Shown: positions 1 through 8,996 of the stretch, one piece after another
Layout of the letters: each line of letters begins with the position of its first letter
Numbering within the stretch: position 1 is the first letter of the stretch
DNA from: Comamonadaceae bacterium
GTDB lineage: Bacteria > Pseudomonadota > Gammaproteobacteria > Burkholderiales > Burkholderiaceae_C
NCBI GenBank assembly: GCA_947494405.1
Contig: CANLWQ010000012.1
Coordinates: 1 to 16,403 of the forward strand
Reading direction: 5' to 3'
DNA: 16,403 nucleotides
Position numbers and translations under genes: made by a program
The notes under the pieces: generated by a model
Seen by the model: only the letters and a program-made list of their open reading frames with translations
Told to the model about the DNA's origin: nothing
Database searches by the model: none

Positions 1-790
<790 letters not shown>

Positions 791-798
791 TTAAAGTT

Positions 799-2853
799 TC
801 AAAGGGATTGCAATACCTTGCGCACGGTGTCGGCCACGTTGTGGGGGGTGAAGCCAAAGTGCTCAAACAACACAGGTGCCGGCGCGCTTTCGCCATAAGT
901 GTCAATGCCAACCACAGCGGACACGCCGTATTTCCACCAGCCGTCGGTGGAGCCCATTTCCACCGCGATGCGCGGAATGCCTTTGGGCAACACGGCGGAT
1001 TTGTAGGCCACGCTTTGGCGATCGAATGTGGTGGTGCTGGGCATGGAGACCACCCGCACCGCCACTTTGTGCTCGGCCAACAAGGCTTGCGCTTTCAATG
1101 CCAACTGCACTTCAGAGCCGGTGGCGATGATGACTGCCTGCGCTTTTTTGCTCATGCCCACCTCGGAGGGTTCGGCCAGCACATACGCGCCCTTGTTGAT
1201 GGCGTCCAAGCCGCTGGCGTCTTTGGCGGCGCTGTGGCCTTTGGGCAAATAGGGCAGGTTTTGCCGGCTCAGCAACAAAGCTGTGGGGCGGTTGTCGTTT
1301 TGCAAAGCCACGGCCCATGCCACGGTGGTTTCAGCCGTGTCGGCGGGTCGCCACACATCCAAGCCAGGGATCAAGCGCAAGGAGGCCGCGTGCTCAATCG
1401 ACTGATGCGTGGGGCCGTCTTCGCCCAAACCAATCGAGTCGTGGGTGAACACATGCACCACGCGTTGCTTCATCAGGGCGGCCATGCGTATGGCGTTGCG
1501 TGAGTAGTCGCTGAAAGTGAGAAAGGTGCCGCCATAGGGAATAAAGCCGCCGTGCAAGGCGATGCCATTCATGATGGCGGCCATGCCGAACTCGCGCACA
1601 CCGTAGTTGATGTGGCGCCCGCCGTGGCCGTGTTCATCTTTCACCACATCGCCGGCCAAGTCAAAGCGCACATTGGGCGTAGATTTGGTGTTGGTCAGGT
1701 TGGAGCCGGTCAGGTCGGCGCTGCCGCCCAGCAACTCAGGAATAGCGGCAGTGAATGCTTCCAGTGCCAATTGGCTGGCCTTGCGACTGGCCACGGTTTC
1801 GGCTTTGGTGTTGGCTGCCACTACCGCATCAACCACGGTTTGATGGAAGTTTTTAGGCAAGTCACCGGCCATGCGGCGTTTGAACTCCACCGCCAACTCA
1901 GGGTAGGCCGAAGCGTAAGCGGTGAACTGGTGGTTCCAGTGTTGCTCAAGCTTGTCGCCTTTGTCTTTGGCGCTCCAATCGTCATAGACCTCGGGGGGAA
2001 CCACAAACGGCGCATGATGCCAGCCGATGGCGGCGCGGGTGAGCGCGATTTCATCTGCGCCCAAGGGTTCCCCATGGGCTTTGGCGGTGTCCACCCGGTT
2101 GGGGCTGCCTTGGCCGATATGGGTTTTGCAGGCAATCAGGGTGGGTTTGTCGGCACTGTGTTTGGCCGTGGCAATGGCGCGGCTGACGGCTTGCACATCA
2201 TGGCCGTCCACGCTGATGACGTTCCAGCCATAGGCTTTGAAGCGCGCAGGGGTGTCGTCGATGAACCAAGGCGTGACCTTGCCATCGATGGAGATGCCGT
2301 TGTCGTCGTAAAGGGCAATGAGTTTGTTCAGTTTCCAAGCACCCGCCAAAGCGCAGGCCTCGTGGCTGATGCCCTCCATCAAACAACCATCGCCCATGAA
2401 CACATAGGTATGGTGATTGACGATGGCGTGGTCGGGACGGTTGAACTCGGCGGCCAAGAGTTTTTCAGCCAGCGCCATGCCTACAGCGTTGGTGATGCCT
2501 TGACCCAAAGGGCCAGTGGTGGTTTCCACGCCAGGGGTGATGCCCACCTCGGGATGTCCTGCGGTTTTGCTGTGCAATTGGCGAAAGTTTTTCAATTCGC
2601 TCATGGGCAGGTCGTAGCCGGTGAGGTGCAACAGCGCGTAAATCAGCATGGAGCCGTGACCGTTGGATAGCACAAAGCGGTCGCGGTCAGCCCAGTGGGG
2701 ATGCTGGGGATTGTGTTTCAGGTGCTCGCCCCACAAAGCCACCGCGATATCGGCCATGCCCATGGGCGCGCCGGGATGCCCCGAGTTGGCTTGTTGAACC
2801 GCGTCCATTGCCAGTGCGCGAATCGCACTCGCCATTTGTTGGTGATTGGCCAT
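799..2853 (-). CDS. tkt: Transketolase
   Basis: Thiamine-diphosphate enzyme moving two-carbon ketol units between sugar phosphates in the non-oxidative pentose phosphate pathway (and Calvin cycle where present). 684 residues, normal for the family. Visible motifs: SGHPGAPMG (24-32), NGHGS (64-68), GPLGQG around 114-119, and the TPP/Mg motif GDGCLMEG (154-161) with Asn185 in [10 protein letters not shown] pyrimidine-binding domain and a C-terminal transketolase domain follow. The ATG at 2853 has GGAG 5 nt upstream. It heads a minus-strand pair with gap (26-base gap), linking pentose phosphate and triose phosphate metabolism. A TAGAAT box at 2898-2903 may be its -10. It is divergent from murU. 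Nothing looks damaged. Confidence 0.97.
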   Translation of the reverse strand: MANHQQMASAIRALAMDAVQQANSGHPGAPMGMADIAVALWGEHLKHNPQHPHWADRDRFVLSNGHGSMLIYALLHLTGYDLPMSELKNFRQLHSKTAGHPEVGITPGVETTTGPLGQGITNAVGMALAEKLLAAEFNRPDHAIVNHHTYVFMGDGCLMEGISHEACALAGAWKLNKLIALYDDNGISIDGKVTPWFIDDTPARFKAYGWNVISVDGHDVQAVSRAIATAKHSADKPTLIACKTHIGQGSPNRVDTAKAHGEPLGADEIALTRAAIGWHHAPFVVPPEVYDDWSAKDKGDKLEQHWNHQFTAYASAYPELAVEFKRRMAGDLPKNFHQTVVDAVVAANTKAETVASRKASQLALEAFTAAIPELLGGSADLTGSNLTNTKSTPNVRFDLAGDVVKDEHGHGGRHINYGVREFGMAAIMNGIALHGGFIPYGGTFLTFSDYSRNAIRMAALMKQRVVHVFTHDSIGLGEDGPTHQSIEHAASLRLIPGLDVWRPADTAETTVAWAVALQNDNRPTALLLSRQNLPYLPKGHSAAKDASGLDAINKGAYVLAEPSEVGMSKKAQAVIIATGSEVQLALKAQALLAEHKVAVRVVSMPSTTTFDRQSVAYKSAVLPKGIPRIAVEMGSTDGWWKYGVSAVVGIDTYGESAPAPVLFEHFGFTPHNVADTVRKVLQSL

Positions 2854-2897
2854 GGGGGCTCCGTGAGTTGAAGGGTTTAAGGTTTAAAGGGACGGTC

Positions 2898-2903
2898 ATT
2901 CTA
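2898..2903 (-). promoter_or_regulatory. Candidate -10 box for tkt
   Basis: Reading on the minus strand, GGCTAGAATG contains TAGAAT about 45 bases before the tkt ATG. I see no good -35 box at 17 bases, so the call rests on the -10 match and position only. Confidence 0.35.
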
Positions 2904-2954
2904 GCCACCCCTTCGATGCCTCATATTTAGGGATTTACAACCCTTGACGGTGGC

Positions 2955-2960
2955 TACACT
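2955..2960 (+). promoter_or_regulatory. Candidate -10 box for murU
   Basis: GGCTACACT places TACACT 11 bases before the murU ATG at 2972, implying a leader of only a few bases. The -35 match is weak: TTTACA at 2934-2939 would leave a 15-base spacer. It shares the preceding GGTGGC with the opposing tkt -10. Confidence 0.35.
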
Positions 2961-2971
2961 TTGTCACTGTG

Positions 2972-3742
2972 ATGTCCAAAGATTCATCGATTCAAGTGCC
3001 CGCCCAAGCCATGTTGTTGGCCGCGGGTCGTGGGGAGCGTATGCGCCCGCTCACCGACAGCATGCCTAAGCCCTTGCTGACCGTGCGCGGCAAGCCTTTG
3101 CTTTTTTATCCCTTGCAAGCCTTGGCCTTGGCGGGTGTGCGAGGTGTGGTGATCAACACGGGATGGCTGGGGGACCAGATTGAGCCGGCTTTCGGCGCCA
3201 GCTTCAAACCCTTGTTAGCCCAGGACTCAGCTCACGCCGCTTCAGTTCAGTTGCTTTATTCCCACGAAGGACGCGGTGCTGGCGAGGCTTTGGAGACTGC
3301 CGGCGGCATTGTGCGAGCCCTGCCCTTATTGGATGAAGTGTTTTGGGTGGCCGCAGGTGACGTGTTTGCGCCAGATTTTTCATTTTCTGATGAGGCTTAT
3401 GAAAGCTTCAAAACCAGCGCTTGCCTGGCGCATATTTGGCTGGTGCCCAACCCTGAGCACAACGCTGGCGGCGATTTTGGTTTATCGGACCAGGGTTTGG
3501 CTTTGAATTTGCCGCGCCAGCCAGGCCAAGCCTTGTTCACCTTCAGCACGATTGCACTCTACAAACGCGCTTTCTTTGAAGCCGCTTGGTGCCCTATTCC
3601 TGCCGGCAACCCCGAAGGTGTGAAAGCGCCAGTGGCCGCCATGCTCAGAGCCGCCATGGACCAAGGCTTGGTCAGCGCCTCTTTATATGAAGGCTTGTGG
3701 GTGGATGTGGGCACGCCAGAGCGGTTGGCTATGTTGAATTAA
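2972..3742 (+). CDS. murU: N-acetylmuramate-1-phosphate uridylyltransferase (MurU-like)
   Basis: Sugar-phosphate nucleotidyltransferase of the MurU type, which makes UDP-MurNAc from MurNAc-1-phosphate and UTP in the peptidoglycan recycling route that bypasses de novo synthesis. Visible: the nucleotide-binding signature LLAAGRGERMRPLT (15-28) followed by PKPLL with Lys33, GEALETAGGI in the middle, AAGDVF with the metal Asp, and the family-typical ending LWVDVGTPERLAML. 256 residues from the ATG at 2972; a GTG directly before it at 2969 is an alternative. No Shine-Dalgarno is visible, so a very short leader is possible. The family often starts close to the LLAAG strand, so the first 12 residues may be an extension. 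The stop codon lies inside a 25-base repeat. The kinase partner AmgK is not in the window. Other nucleotidyltransferases of the same fold cannot be excluded. Confidence 0.85.
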   Translation: MSKDSSIQVPAQAMLLAAGRGERMRPLTDSMPKPLLTVRGKPLLFYPLQALALAGVRGVVINTGWLGDQIEPAFGASFKPLLAQDSAHAASVQLLYSHEGRGAGEALETAGGIVRALPLLDEVFWVAAGDVFAPDFSFSDEAYESFKTSACLAHIWLVPNPEHNAGGDFGLSDQGLALNLPRQPGQALFTFSTIALYKRAFFEAAWCPIPAGNPEGVKAPVAAMLRAAMDQGLVSASLYEGLWVDVGTPERLAMLN

Positions 3743-3761
3743 TTGGAATCTGACCCCAATT
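3737..3761 (+). repeat. 25-base palindromic repeat, copy 1, overlapping the murU stop
   Basis: AATTAATTGG, then AATCTGACC, then CCAATT. It is identical base for base to 12569-12593. AATTGG (3741-3746) and CCAATT (3756-3761) can pair around a 9-base loop. The murU TAA (3740-3742) is part of the repeat. It resembles GGGGTCAG-centred repetitive palindromes that I recall from proteobacterial genomes near REP-associated transposases; I could not check this. Confidence 0.8.
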
Positions 3762-3768
3762 TCCGCAT

Positions 3769-3799
3769 TTGTCGCCACTAAACAAGCCCCTCCTACAAT
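3769..3799 (+). promoter_or_regulatory. Promoter of pepP, probably giving a leaderless mRNA
   Basis: TACAAT at 3794-3799 in the context CCTACAATC is a near-consensus -10. Possible -35 boxes are TTGTCG (3769-3774, 19-base spacer) or TCGCCA (3772-3777, 16-base spacer). Only 6 bases separate the -10 from the pepP ATG, so transcription should begin at or next to the A of the start codon. Confidence 0.55.
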
Positions 3800-3805
3800 C
3801 TCTGC

Positions 3806-5188
3806 ATGACCTCAATTTACGCGCAACGCCGCGCCGCATTGGCCGCCCAATTGGGTGCTGGCGGTGTGGCCATCATCCCTACCGCGCCTGAGCGCGCCCG
3901 CAACCGCGACAGCGATTTCCCCTACAGGCATGACAGCTACTTTTATTACCTCACCGGTTTCACCGAGCCCAATGCTTGGTTGGTGATCACCGCCAATGGC
4001 CACAGCACTTTGTTTTGCCAGCCCAAAGACTTAGAGCGCGAGATTTGGGACGGCATACGCTTGGGGCCCGTGGCCGCGCCAGCCGCTTTGGGTGTGACCC
4101 AAGCGCATTCGGTGAGTGAACTCGATAAAGAGTTAACTAAGTTGCTGGAGAACCAAACCACGGTTTGGTTTCCGTTTGCCACGCATGAAGGTTTGACCGC
4201 GCAGATAGACGGCTGGCTCACCCAAGTGCGCGCCCGGGTGCGCACCGGCGTGTCTTGCCCCTCATCGCAACAAGACCTGTGTACTTTGCTGGACGAAATG
4301 CGCTTGGTGAAAGACAACCACGAGCAAGACACCATGCGCCGTGCCGCCCGCATCAGTGCCCATGCCCATGTGCGCGCCATGCAAACCAGCGCGCGCATGT
4401 TGCGTGCGGGTTTGGATGTGCGCGAATACCACTTAGAGGCCGAGTTGCTGCACGAATTTCGCCAACACGGTTCACAGTTTCCTGCTTACACCTCCATCGT
4501 CGCCGCAGGGGCTAACGCCTGTGTGCTGCATTACCGCGCCGACACCGCAGCAGTTCGCAATGGCGAATTGGTGTTGATTGACGCGGGCTGTGAACTCGAT
4601 GGTTATGCCTCGGACATCACCCGCACCTTTCCTGCCAACGGCAAATTCACTGGGCCGCAAAAAGACCTTTACCAAGTGGTGCTGGCTTCCCAATATGCGT
4701 CTGTGGCCGCCACCCAAGCGGGCGCGCGTTTCAACGACCCGCATGAAGCCGCCTTGCGCGTCTTGTCTCAGGGCTTGCTCGACTTAGGAATGCTCACCCC
4801 TACCAAGCACGGCTCGGTAGACGATGTGCTGGAGAAAAAAGCCTATTTCCCTTTTTACATGCACCGCACCAGCCATTGGTTGGGCATGGATGTGCACGAC
4901 TGTGGCAGCTATGTGGAGCCGGGTGAGGCCAACACCGCCCCAGCCAAAGCGGATCCGCTGACGGGCGTTATGGTGCAACCACGTCCCAGTCGCGTGCTGC
5001 ATGCGGGCATGGTGCTGACCTTAGAGCCCGGCTTGTATGTGCGCCCCTCTAACGAAGTGCCCGAGGCTTTTTGGAACATAGGCATACGCATTGAAGACGA
5101 TGCCCTGGTCACTGCCACCGGCTGTGAGTTGATGAGCCGCGATGTGCCGGTGGAAGTGGCTGAAATTGAAGCCTTGATGGCTGGCTAG
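3806..5188 (+). CDS. pepP: Xaa-Pro aminopeptidase (aminopeptidase P)
   Basis: Cytoplasmic M24B metallopeptidase that removes the N-terminal residue from peptides with proline in second position. 460 residues. The N-terminal aminopeptidase P domain (about 1-140) has FPYRHDSYFYYLTGF. The C-terminal pita-bread domain has all five expected dinuclear metal ligands: Asp259 (LIDAG), Asp270 (DITRTF), His357 (SHWLGMDVHD), Glu407 (TLEPGLYV) and Glu430 (IRIEDD). A roughly 20-residue stretch after GSYVEPGEA, rich in Ala and Pro, sits before the Glu407 strand and is a little longer than I expect. The ATG at 3806 has no Shine-Dalgarno; the -10 box 6 bases upstream argues for leaderless translation. The 63-base gap to murU holds the repeat and this promoter, so pepP has its own transcript start. 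Confidence 0.96.
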   Translation: MTSIYAQRRAALAAQLGAGGVAIIPTAPERARNRDSDFPYRHDSYFYYLTGFTEPNAWLVITANGHSTLFCQPKDLEREIWDGIRLGPVAAPAALGVTQAHSVSELDKELTKLLENQTTVWFPFATHEGLTAQIDGWLTQVRARVRTGVSCPSSQQDLCTLLDEMRLVKDNHEQDTMRRAARISAHAHVRAMQTSARMLRAGLDVREYHLEAELLHEFRQHGSQFPAYTSIVAAGANACVLHYRADTAAVRNGELVLIDAGCELDGYASDITRTFPANGKFTGPQKDLYQVVLASQYASVAATQAGARFNDPHEAALRVLSQGLLDLGMLTPTKHGSVDDVLEKKAYFPFYMHRTSHWLGMDVHDCGSYVEPGEANTAPAKADPLTGVMVQPRPSRVLHAGMVLTLEPGLYVRPSNEVPEAFWNIGIRIEDDALVTATGCELMSRDVPVEVAEIEALMAG

Positions 5189-5193
5189 GTGTA

Positions 5194-5217
5194 AGCTCGG
5201 GATTATTTCCCGATGCT
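5194..5217 (+). terminator. Hairpin between pepP and the outer-membrane protein gene
   Basis: AGCTCGGGA pairs with TCCCGA-T-GCT (one bulged T) around the loop TTATT, giving about nine base pairs. Only a short TTTG follows, so it is at best a weak intrinsic terminator for pepP. It ends just before the GTG start at 5220 and may instead affect initiation there. Confidence 0.35.
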
Positions 5218-5219
5218 TT

Positions 5220-5852
5220 GTGACTACTTTCCCTCCCTTTTTCTTCAAGCTTCTCCTCACCTCACAAGCGCTTTTGCTCTGCCCAATTGCTTGGGCCGAC
5301 GCTGATCTGTGGGGCGGCAAACCCACGCTGGGCTTGGAATATGAACACCAAAAAATGGCGTTTGGCGCAGGCCACTCGAACGCCCTCACTTTGGTACCAG
5401 GCCTGCGTTTCAAAAACGCCTTCATCAACAAAGTGGATTTTTTGATTGAGGGCGAGCGAGAAAACGAGGTGGTTGACGGCGTGAATGAAAAAGCGCGGGC
5501 TAAAAAACTGGCCTTGCGTTTGAAAAAAAACTTCGAGCTCAACGACACCTGGGAACTGTTTGTGCGCGGCTTGGTGGGCCGCGAATTCAGCACTGGCGAG
5601 AACTTCAATTACAGCTACATAGACACTGGCATTCATTACGAACGAGGTGCTTTTGGTTTCATGGTGGGCCTGCGTTTTCAACGCACCCTAGACGGTACTG
5701 CCGGTCACGACAGAAACAAGATTCGCTTGGGTCCCAGCTACGAAATTGATGCTCACCATGAAATTGAGTTTCGTTTTATCCGCGCTTGGGATGCCCAAAC
5801 CCGCAAGCGCGACAGCGACGCCCTGATCGCTGAATACACCTACACATTCTGA
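5220..5852 (+). CDS. Putative outer-membrane beta-barrel protein
   Basis: I do not recognise a named family with confidence. 210 residues from a GTG start. Residues 1-26 look like a Sec signal peptide: a Phe-rich start, Lys10, the hydrophobic LLLTSQALLL, and a probable cleavage after AWA. The mature part (about 184 residues) alternates polar and hydrophobic residues in strand-like segments, for example LGLEYEHQKM, KLALRLKKNFEL, IDTGIHYERGAF and IEFRFIRAWD. It ends in TYTF with a C-terminal Phe, the usual signal for the BAM insertion machinery. This suggests a small 8-12 strand barrel, perhaps KdgM-like or porin-like. It follows pepP by 31 bases with a hairpin between. There is no Shine-Dalgarno at the GTG and no ATG until about residue 46, which would remove the signal peptide, so GTG is the best choice. 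Confidence 0.7.
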   Translation: MTTFPPFFFKLLLTSQALLLCPIAWADADLWGGKPTLGLEYEHQKMAFGAGHSNALTLVPGLRFKNAFINKVDFLIEGERENEVVDGVNEKARAKKLALRLKKNFELNDTWELFVRGLVGREFSTGENFNYSYIDTGIHYERGAFGFMVGLRFQRTLDGTAGHDRNKIRLGPSYEIDAHHEIEFRFIRAWDAQTRKRDSDALIAEYTYTF

Positions 5853-5866
5853 AGCGAAGACAAGCC

Positions 5867-5872
5867 TAGAAT
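5867..5872 (+). promoter_or_regulatory. Candidate -10 box for maeB
   Basis: CCTAGAATCGG contains TAGAAT 48 bases before the maeB ATG at 5921, suggesting a leader of about 40 bases that carries the ribosome binding site. No convincing -35 is seen at the expected distance; it would fall inside the end of the preceding gene. Confidence 0.4.
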
Positions 5873-5920
5873 CGGCTCGGCTTGCCAGTCCACCGTTTCT
5901 GGCCGCCCTTGGAGTCACGC

Positions 5921-8242
5921 ATGCCCACAACACCTCTTCCCCCCACCGATCACACCAGTCCCCAAGCGCGTGAACAGTTGCGCCGCGCAGCACTCGACTA
6001 CCACCAGTTCCCAAGCCCTGGCAAAGTGGCGATTCAAGCCACCAAACAGTTGCTGAACCAACATGATTTGTCGCTGGCTTATTCACCCGGTGTGGCGGCA
6101 CCTTGTGAAGAAATCGTCAAAGACCCCAACAACGCTTACAAATACACCAGCCGCGGGAATTTGGTGGCTGTGATCACCAACGGCACAGCGGTGCTGGGCT
6201 TGGGCGACATTGGCCCCTTGGCCGCCAAGCCGGTGATGGAGGGCAAAGGTGTTTTGTTCAAGAAATTTGCTGGCATTGATGTGTTTGATATTGAGATCAA
6301 CGAAAAAAATCCTGACAAATTGGTAGACATCATCGCCGCCTTAGAGCCTACTTTTGGCGGCATCAATTTGGAAGACATCAAAGCGCCGGATTGTTTTTAT
6401 GTGGAGCGCAAATTGCGCGAACGCATGAAGATTCCGGTGTTTCACGACGACCAGCACGGCACCGCCATCGTGGTGGGGGCGGCGATTTTGAATGGCTTGA
6501 AAGTGGTGGGCAAAGACATCACCCAAGTCAAGTTGGTGGCCTCTGGCGCGGGCGCTGCGGCTTTGGCGTGTTTAGGCATGTTAGTCAAACTGGGCATGCC
6601 TAAGAAAAATATTTGGGTCACCGATTTGGCCGGTGTGGTTTATGCGGGCCGCACCGAGCTCATGGACGAAGACAAAATCCAGTTCGTGCAAACAACCGAT
6701 GCGCGCACTTTGGGCGAAGTCATCGATGGCGCGGATGTGTTTTTGGGTCTGTCTGCGGGCGGCGTATTAAAGCCCGAGATGGTGAAAAAAATGGCGGCCA
6801 AGCCCCTGATCATGGCGCTGGCCAACCCCACGCCGGAAATCTTGCCGGAAGAGGTTTTGAAAGTCCGCAGCGACGCCATCATGGCCACAGGTCGCACCGA
6901 CTACCCCAACCAAGTCAACAATGTTTTGTGCTTTCCTTATATTTTCCGAGGCGCCTTGGATGCGGGCGCGTCCACCATCACCTCGGAGATGGAAATTGCA
7001 GCGGTACATGCCATCGCTGATTTGGCACAAGCCGAGCAAAGCGAGGTGGTGGCCGCGGCTTATGCGGGCGAAAACTTGGCCTTTGGCCCCGAATACCTGA
7101 TCCCCAAGCCTTTCGATCCACGCCTGATGATGAAGATCGCGCCTGCCGTGGTGCAAGCAGCGATTGCCAGTGGCGTGGCGCAACGCCCCATCACCGACAT
7201 GGACGCTTACCGCGAAAGACTGCAATCGTTGGTGTATGCCTCGGGCTCGGCCATGAAGCCGATTTTTGCTGCCGCCAAACGCGGCGTGAAGAAACGCATC
7301 TGCTTTGCCGAGGGCGAGGATGAGCGCGTGCTGCGCGCGGCGCAAATTGTGTTGGATGAAGGCTTGGCCAAACCCACTTTGATTGGCCGCCCCGCCATCA
7401 TCGCCCAACGCATTGAGCGTTTTGGTTTGCGCTTAACCGAAGGTGTGGATTACCAAGTGGTCAATGTCGAAGATGACCATCGCTACAAAGATTTTTGGCA
7501 GACCTACCACCAACTCACCGCGCGCAAAGGCGTGACGGTTCAGCTGGCCAAAATCGATATGCGCAGGCGCTTGACGCTGATAGGCGCCATGATGCTTCAC
7601 AAAGGCGAGGTCGATGGTTTGATTTGCGGCACTTGGACCACGCCCGACACCCATTTGCATTACATAGACCAGGTGATTGGGCACCGCCCCGGGGTCAACA
7701 CCTATGCCTGTATGAATGCATTGTTGCTACCCGACCGCCAAGTGTTTTTGGTTGACACCCATATCAACTATGACCCCAGCGCTGAGCAATTGGCTGAAAT
7801 CACCATCATGGCAGCTGAGGAAATGAAGCGCTTTGGCGTCGTGCCCAAAGCGGCTTTGCTGTCACATTCCAACTTCGGCAGCAGCAACCAGCCGACCGCC
7901 ATCAAAATGCGCCAAACCTTGGCGCTGGTGCAGGCCCGCGCGCCTTGGCTGGAAATCGATGGCGAAATGCATGGCGACGTGGCGATTGACACCCCAGCGC
8001 GTCGCGAGCTGATGCCAAGCACAACTTTGCACAGCGACGCGAATTTGCTGGTTTTGCCAAATCTAGACTCTGCCAATATTGCTTACAACCTGTTGAAAAC
8101 GGCTGCTGGCGGCAATATCGCTATCGGGCCGGTCTTGCTGGGCGCGGCCAAACCGGTTCAAATCTTGACCGCAAGCACCACGGTGCGCCGCATTGTGAAC
8201 ATGACCGCCATCACAGTGGCTGATATAAACTCCTACAAATAA
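5921..8242 (+). CDS. maeB: NADP-dependent malic enzyme with phosphotransacetylase-like domain
   Basis: Oxidatively decarboxylates malate to pyruvate with reduction of NADP+, a supply of NADPH and pyruvate during growth on organic acids. 773 residues, as in the long MaeB form. The malic enzyme part (about 20-440) has [31 protein letters not shown] and the cofactor-binding [14 protein letters not shown] followed by VTDLAGVVY. The C-terminal part (about 445-773) is a phosphate acetyl/butaryltransferase-like domain, starting near [17 protein letters not shown] and ending [17 protein letters not shown]; in MaeB enzymes it is thought to be regulatory. I chose the ATG at 5921 because GGAG lies 6 nt upstream (5911-5914). 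An in-frame TTG at 5882 would add 13 residues with no ribosome binding site. It stands alone, with 174 bases before the next gene. Confidence 0.96.
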   Translation: MPTTPLPPTDHTSPQAREQLRRAALDYHQFPSPGKVAIQATKQLLNQHDLSLAYSPGVAAPCEEIVKDPNNAYKYTSRGNLVAVITNGTAVLGLGDIGPLAAKPVMEGKGVLFKKFAGIDVFDIEINEKNPDKLVDIIAALEPTFGGINLEDIKAPDCFYVERKLRERMKIPVFHDDQHGTAIVVGAAILNGLKVVGKDITQVKLVASGAGAAALACLGMLVKLGMPKKNIWVTDLAGVVYAGRTELMDEDKIQFVQTTDARTLGEVIDGADVFLGLSAGGVLKPEMVKKMAAKPLIMALANPTPEILPEEVLKVRSDAIMATGRTDYPNQVNNVLCFPYIFRGALDAGASTITSEMEIAAVHAIADLAQAEQSEVVAAAYAGENLAFGPEYLIPKPFDPRLMMKIAPAVVQAAIASGVAQRPITDMDAYRERLQSLVYASGSAMKPIFAAAKRGVKKRICFAEGEDERVLRAAQIVLDEGLAKPTLIGRPAIIAQRIERFGLRLTEGVDYQVVNVEDDHRYKDFWQTYHQLTARKGVTVQLAKIDMRRRLTLIGAMMLHKGEVDGLICGTWTTPDTHLHYIDQVIGHRPGVNTYACMNALLLPDRQVFLVDTHINYDPSAEQLAEITIMAAEEMKRFGVVPKAALLSHSNFGSSNQPTAIKMRQTLALVQARAPWLEIDGEMHGDVAIDTPARRELMPSTTLHSDANLLVLPNLDSANIAYNLLKTAAGGNIAIGPVLLGAAKPVQILTASTTVRRIVNMTAITVADINSYK

Positions 8243-8376
8243 GGTTTATTCTGAGTGCGGGCGCTAACTTTATAACGCTTGTTAACCCTCCCAGCGCCAT
8301 AGCCAAGTGCTTACAGCCTTGCATTTTTAGCTGGCTTGTCGGATAATTGCCAGCTTAATAATTCGGGTTAACTCGG

Positions 8377-8393
8377 GGGAAGTTTTGCTTCCC
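8377..8393 (+). promoter_or_regulatory. Hairpin in the leader of the barstar-family gene
   Basis: GGGAAG (8377-8382) and CTTCCC (8388-8393) pair around the loop TTTTG. It lies 12 bases before the AAGGG ribosome binding site of the gene at 8417. No U-tract follows, so I do not call it a terminator. A GATAAT at 8342-8347 could be a -10 box, but its -35 partner (TTGCAT, 8319-8324) is poor. Confidence 0.4.
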
Positions 8394-8416
8394 GGCCTTC
8401 AACTTAAGGGATTGCT

Positions 8417-8989
8417 GTGGCTACAGACCTGCCTCTTCGTACTGTCAAAACCAATATTGTTCAGTCTATTCGCGCTTTTGGCGTGACAGATTTGCAGTTT
8501 TCGGCTGGGCAACTAGGCTACCATTTTCTCTATGCCAATTTGGCTGACGCCCAAAGCAAACAAGATATTTTGGACATGACTGCATTGCAGTTCACTTTTC
8601 CCAGCTTGGCCAGCAAAAATTTTGACGCATTGTTCGACCACATGACCGATGCCTTGCACAAATCTGGTGCACAACCTGGTTTTGTGCTGGTTCTTGAGCA
8701 TATTCCTGCACACGCCAAATTCGACAAAGAAGCCCGCGAACAACTTTTGGATGTTTTCCGCGAAGCCGCCGATTTCTGGGCCGAGCGCAAGATTTCATTC
8801 CGCTGCTTCTACTCTTTCTCGGTGGCGCGCGCCGCCGCGCTAGAGCGTCACACAGACCCCAGCCAAACAGCGGGCATAGACTTAAGCGAAGGCGAAAAAA
8901 TGCCTACCGATAAATTGGTCGATGTCTCTCCCTTGGCGCTGCGTATGAGCAGCCCTTTCAATGCGGGTTATTGGCTGACTGCCGCTTAA
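8417..8989 (+). CDS. Barstar-family protein (putative ribonuclease inhibitor)
   Basis: 190 residues. The middle (about 35-133) fits the fold of barstar, the inhibitor of barnase-type RNases. KNFDALFDHMTD (67-78) matches the barstar NLDALWDCLTG helix and EQLLDVFREAADF (108-120) matches its ESVLQVFREA helix. The barnase-contacting acids Asp35, Asp39 and Glu76 of barstar appear as Asp70, Asp74 and Glu108. Extra segments of about 34 residues at the N-terminus and 57 at the C-terminus go beyond the roughly 90-residue core. The start is GTG with AAGGG 6 nt upstream. No guanyl-specific RNase gene lies in the window. The neighbours are maeB upstream and a convergent DUF4197 gene 7 bases downstream. 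The alignment is by eye and the partner is unknown; it may guard against a distant or host-acquired RNase or have another role. Confidence 0.72.
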   Translation: MATDLPLRTVKTNIVQSIRAFGVTDLQFSAGQLGYHFLYANLADAQSKQDILDMTALQFTFPSLASKNFDALFDHMTDALHKSGAQPGFVLVLEHIPAHAKFDKEAREQLLDVFREAADFWAERKISFRCFYSFSVARAAALERHTDPSQTAGIDLSEGEKMPTDKLVDVSPLALRMSSPFNAGYWLTAA

Positions 8990-8996
8990 TCACGTT

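Noticed and set aside
808..1503. Open frame of 231 codons on the plus strand
   Set aside because: Another reverse-strand shadow of transketolase without a ribosome binding site or domain.
1552..2670. Long open frame of 372 codons on the plus strand
   Set aside because: Lies antisense to the well-supported transketolase gene; its translation is rich in Gly, His and Val with no recognisable domain, as expected from the reverse strand of GC-rich coding DNA.
5882..5920. TTG start that would add 13 residues to the malic enzyme
   Set aside because: The ATG at 5921 has a GGAG site at proper spacing, and the TTG sits close to the likely transcription start with no site of its own.
8243..8340. GGCGCT and AGCGCC pairing after maeB as an intrinsic terminator
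   Set aside because: The loop would be about 30 bases and no U-tract follows, so termination there is not supported.
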